From positions 73,348,278 to 73,412,277 of the forward strand of contig OX375873.1 of NCBI GenBank assembly GCA_947359465.1: a stretch of 64,000 nucleotides of DNA, in the 5' to 3' direction. The DNA comes from Metellina segmentata. Its lineage: Eukaryota; Arthropoda; Arachnida; Araneae; Tetragnathidae. The translations under genes were made by a program, and so were the position numbers. How positions within the stretch are numbered: position 1 is the first letter of the stretch; every line of letters begins with the position of its first letter. Positions 61,500 through 64,000 of this stretch are shown here, one piece after another. The notes below the pieces were generated by a model, which did not search any database, was not told where the DNA came from, and saw only the letters and a list, made by a program, of their open reading frames with translations.

Positions 61500-61797
61500 T
61501 GTTGCACATCCCCCTGGTGTAGGAAAGCCTACACCAGGTCCAGAAGGCCCCGTCGTGCCAGATCCCCATATACTTTCAAAAAGTCCTGATCAACCAACAG
61601 CTGCTTATACGAAGCGCCAAGACAGAGAAGAAGGTGATCAGGACTGGCAGACTTATGTCAGTTTTAATGATGAACTGAAGACTCATGCCAATAAACAGAC
61701 GGATCACCCAGACCTTTTGAAACAGTTGGCCCTGGAGGTTGTCAATAGCATCCCTTCTGATGCATTGGTCACTTATACAGACGGTAGCAAATACTGA
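61500..61797 (+). pseudogene. Jockey-like non-LTR retrotransposon RNase H fragment
   Basis: The frame reads VPDPHILSKSP, then DDELKTHANK-like sequence, LLKQLALEVVNSIPSDAL and VTYTDGSKY before a stop. The last words are the linker and the first catalytic motif (YTDGS) of an RNase H domain as found in Jockey/I-group elements of arthropods. Everything after the first Asp is missing. The frame is open upstream through a perfect hairpin (61514-61537). Confidence 0.65.
61514..61537. repeat. Perfect 10-bp hairpin
   Basis: CTGGTGTAGG and CCTACACCAG around AAAG. It lies at the start of the RNase H fragment and is GC-rich for this region. Confidence 0.8.
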
Positions 61798-64000
61798 GAT
61801 AATATTAAGTAATGAATATTTTCCAAAGCAATTTAGAAATTAAATTCTCTCAGAATACATTCAAGTTAATGAATGCTTCACAAAACATCCTAAACTAAAT
61901 TATATAATGTGATAATAAGTAATAGATATAAGAGTTTATTTAAACTTTTACAGAACTGTACAGAAAACCTCAATACATTTATTTACATCACTCAATGCTT
62001 CATTTCATCAAGAAAATTTCAGGCGGATTCAGAAACTCTTAAAGAGATTCTAATCAGTTAAACGTTTAGAAATTGCAAAGTTCAATCAATTATACATATA
62101 TTTATGTCCTCTGTATTTTCTCAACGAGCTCCCAAGCTCGGACTCGTTATTAATTCATTGATATTGTATTCCTCTCTAAGACCCTGTAACTTAACTTAAT
62201 ATGGATGATTAGGCCCTTTTCCCACACCCTGTTAGTCACTTCGCACATTCTTTTCTCTAACTTCCATCTTTATTCAACGTAGCTCAATGTCTCACCTTTA
62301 TCCCCATTATCAATTAATCAAGTTAAGAATTTCAATGTATTGTTTTTCAACGAATCAGTTTTCTCATTCTTAACCACAATTCCCATGGCCGCTTTGATTT
62401 AACACATGTATCCCTTTAAAACGCTGCACAATTAAACGAATCTAGTAAGAATATTACTATTTTGCCCAATAGTGCACACGCGTGTTCTTGTGCCATGTTT
62501 CAGACGTTATTGACGAATTACTCGGAAATTGGTCTGGATCTATGAAATTACCCTTTATAAAAATTTTTGGGTATCGAATAGAGACTTTGTTTAATTTCAA
62601 TTAATCAACCAAAATCAACGAAGAAAACATTTCTACCAAATTTTCAACAAATACAGTTCAAGTACATGAAATATGTTCGCATGTTATGTATCTAAAATAC
62701 ATTTTTGTAAAGAATAATGCTTTTGTAACGTTTCATACTCAATAACAGCACATATTTCTGCAATTGCATGATTTACTTGTATGTTCAGCAAAACATATTT
62801 GCTCATATATACAAATTTCCATTTCATGAAAACACCGGATGTTGCACAGAAATTTTAAGGTCAGTTTTTAAATCACAGTATTGATTTATAAGACCAAATT
62901 ACTGTTAAATATTCAAAATATAAGTCTGAGTTACAAATTTTCATGTACATATTTCAGGTCATTCTCTTTAAAATGCATCTCACAATTTAAGAGTCAAAGG
63001 CGACTTTGATGTCTCTCCACCAAATGTCCATACATGTTCTATACATTGAAACACTAATGTGAGTTTAAAGCAACTCTTATTAACATGTTTATGTAACATA
63101 ATGCACATTCCACGTATTGAAATTTTCGAGTATGCTGAAAATATACAACTCGCATACCAAGCTGTTACCGTTTCGTTAAATTCATTGGTAGTCGCACATG
63201 CTGTGTTGACAATGAGGGACTAATTCACTATCAGCTTTTATTCAGTAGCGCTGTAGTTATACATCCTGTATCAGCAGCAACCTCACTCCAATTCAGTTCA
63301 CTGTCTTCGCTGTTTCCAATATTTAAAAATCAATTTTTTATTTTCTACATGTGTAAAAGATTAATAGCGATGACTATAATTTAATAGAACAAAACACGAC
63401 ATTTTTGCTTGTAATCGGAAAGTTAGTAAGACAGTAACAATGTTCCTTTGAAATAAACCATAATTTCATATACATTCTCAGTTCTATTTTTAATTTTATT
63501 GATTACTAGCATACGTATTGAACTGTGTCAACTAAAAGTGGAATAAAACAAATCATTGATTCTCAAGTAAAACTCAAAATGTTCAAGATATGTGTTTATT
63601 TGTTGTGCTTTTTCATACCAGAATGTGGTGACACTTGACCGGTGATGTCCAGTAAGTAACTTTTTTCTTTGCATGAAGGTTAGATTTCCTCTTGAGAAAC
63701 ACACTAGTGGGCAGATATTTTTTTTCCTGTTAGATTCCCAAAACTGTCTTTTGACTTCGTGCGTTTCACTTGTAAGTCGATCGAATTGTGCTCTTACAAG
63801 GTTAAACAATGCTCTTACAAGGTTACAAAGTGTCAAATTCCATCATATCGCTGAGAACCTTTCTTTCGTTGTTTGGTTTTCTTTAAATCTCCTGGTGGTT
63901 GTTCGACTAGATAAATTTTTTCATTAGGAAAACTGATCAGATCTGATTAAACGAGATGTCTCGACATTAGAAAAAACTGACCAGATCTTGATCTCAAAAA

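Larger units (their letters stand above)
56881..64000 (-). other. Presumed upstream intron of the receptor gene, transposon-rich
   Basis: From the acceptor at 56881 to the window end I find no other receptor exon (no ligand-binding loop, Cys-loop or M1-M3 motif). The intron therefore probably exceeds 7 kb, or the remaining exons lie beyond the window. Several dead transposon fragments sit inside it (58.4-61.8 kb). Apart from these, 57000-57880, 60004-61490 and 61800-64000 look empty. The frames at 60599-60817 (plus) and 63528-63836 (minus) are unrecognised. Confidence 0.5.

Noticed and set aside
63528..63927. 102-codon minus and 84-codon plus frames near the window end
   Set aside because: No motif recognised; the LVRALFNLVRAQFD repeat comes from a short duplicated CTTGTAAGAGC word.

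Overview
This is a eukaryotic, AT-rich, gene-poor window, almost certainly from an arthropod nuclear genome. The clearest host sequence is the last coding exon of an arthropod-type nicotinic acetylcholine receptor subunit (56710-56880, minus strand). It sits behind a good 3' splice site, and its frame is hidden by a longer shadow frame. The mobile elements (Tc1-like transposases, Helitron, SAP-like Gag, Jockey-like RNase H) resemble families I know best from spiders and other chelicerates. That placement is tentative; arthropod is firm.

Layout from left to right. 0.9-1.4 kb: a fold-back element about 400 bp long beside a long (TA)n tract. 1.4-9.8 kb: AT-rich non-coding DNA with a decayed tRNA-derived SINE-like copy and several small local duplications. 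9.8-11.4 kb: first full copy of a 1.6-1.75 kb non-coding repeat family that begins TCTATATAAATAAG and ends TTTTGCTAG. 11.4-17.7 kb: no recognised gene. 17676-22200: a structurally complete LTR element with 374-bp LTRs that look identical, a GTGTT target duplication, a tRNA-Leu-type primer site and a polypurine tract. It has no pol gene, only a 49-bp minisatellite leader and one ORF of about 494 codons with a Gag-like N-terminus. 23.8-27.0 kb: a minus-strand copy of the TCTATA...CTAG family split by a nested plus-strand copy. 28.9-34.5 kb: a badly decayed Helitron Rep gene carrying a five-fold 248/247-bp internal duplication, ending in a Helitron-like CTAGT terminus. 34.5-35.7 kb: an almost complete but dead Tc1-like element with terminal inverted repeats. 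38.9-39.3 kb: another Tc1-like fragment. 40.3-43.8 kb: two head-to-tail copies of the TCTATA...CTAG family. 46.3-46.4 kb: a second fold-back structure. 46.9-47.6 kb: a third Tc1-like fragment. 47.6-56.7 kb: mostly empty, with one decayed coding-like stretch near 52.5-53.4 kb. 56.7-64 kb: the receptor exon and its presumed long upstream intron, which holds a fragment of an unknown protein, a fourth Tc1-like fragment and a Jockey-like RNase H fragment.

Most reading frames longer than 60 codons here are chance frames, many of them created by microsatellites. The window is best read as the 3' end of one neuronal receptor gene plus a large, layered transposon graveyard. The LTR element is recent, and the TCTATA...CTAG family is dispersed, nested and tandem. 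The most unusual items are the pol-less LTR element with its own Gag-like ORF and hairpin-bearing leader, and the TCTATA...CTAG family. That family has Helitron-looking ends, but the nested copy is flanked by an 8-bp direct repeat that a Helitron should not make.
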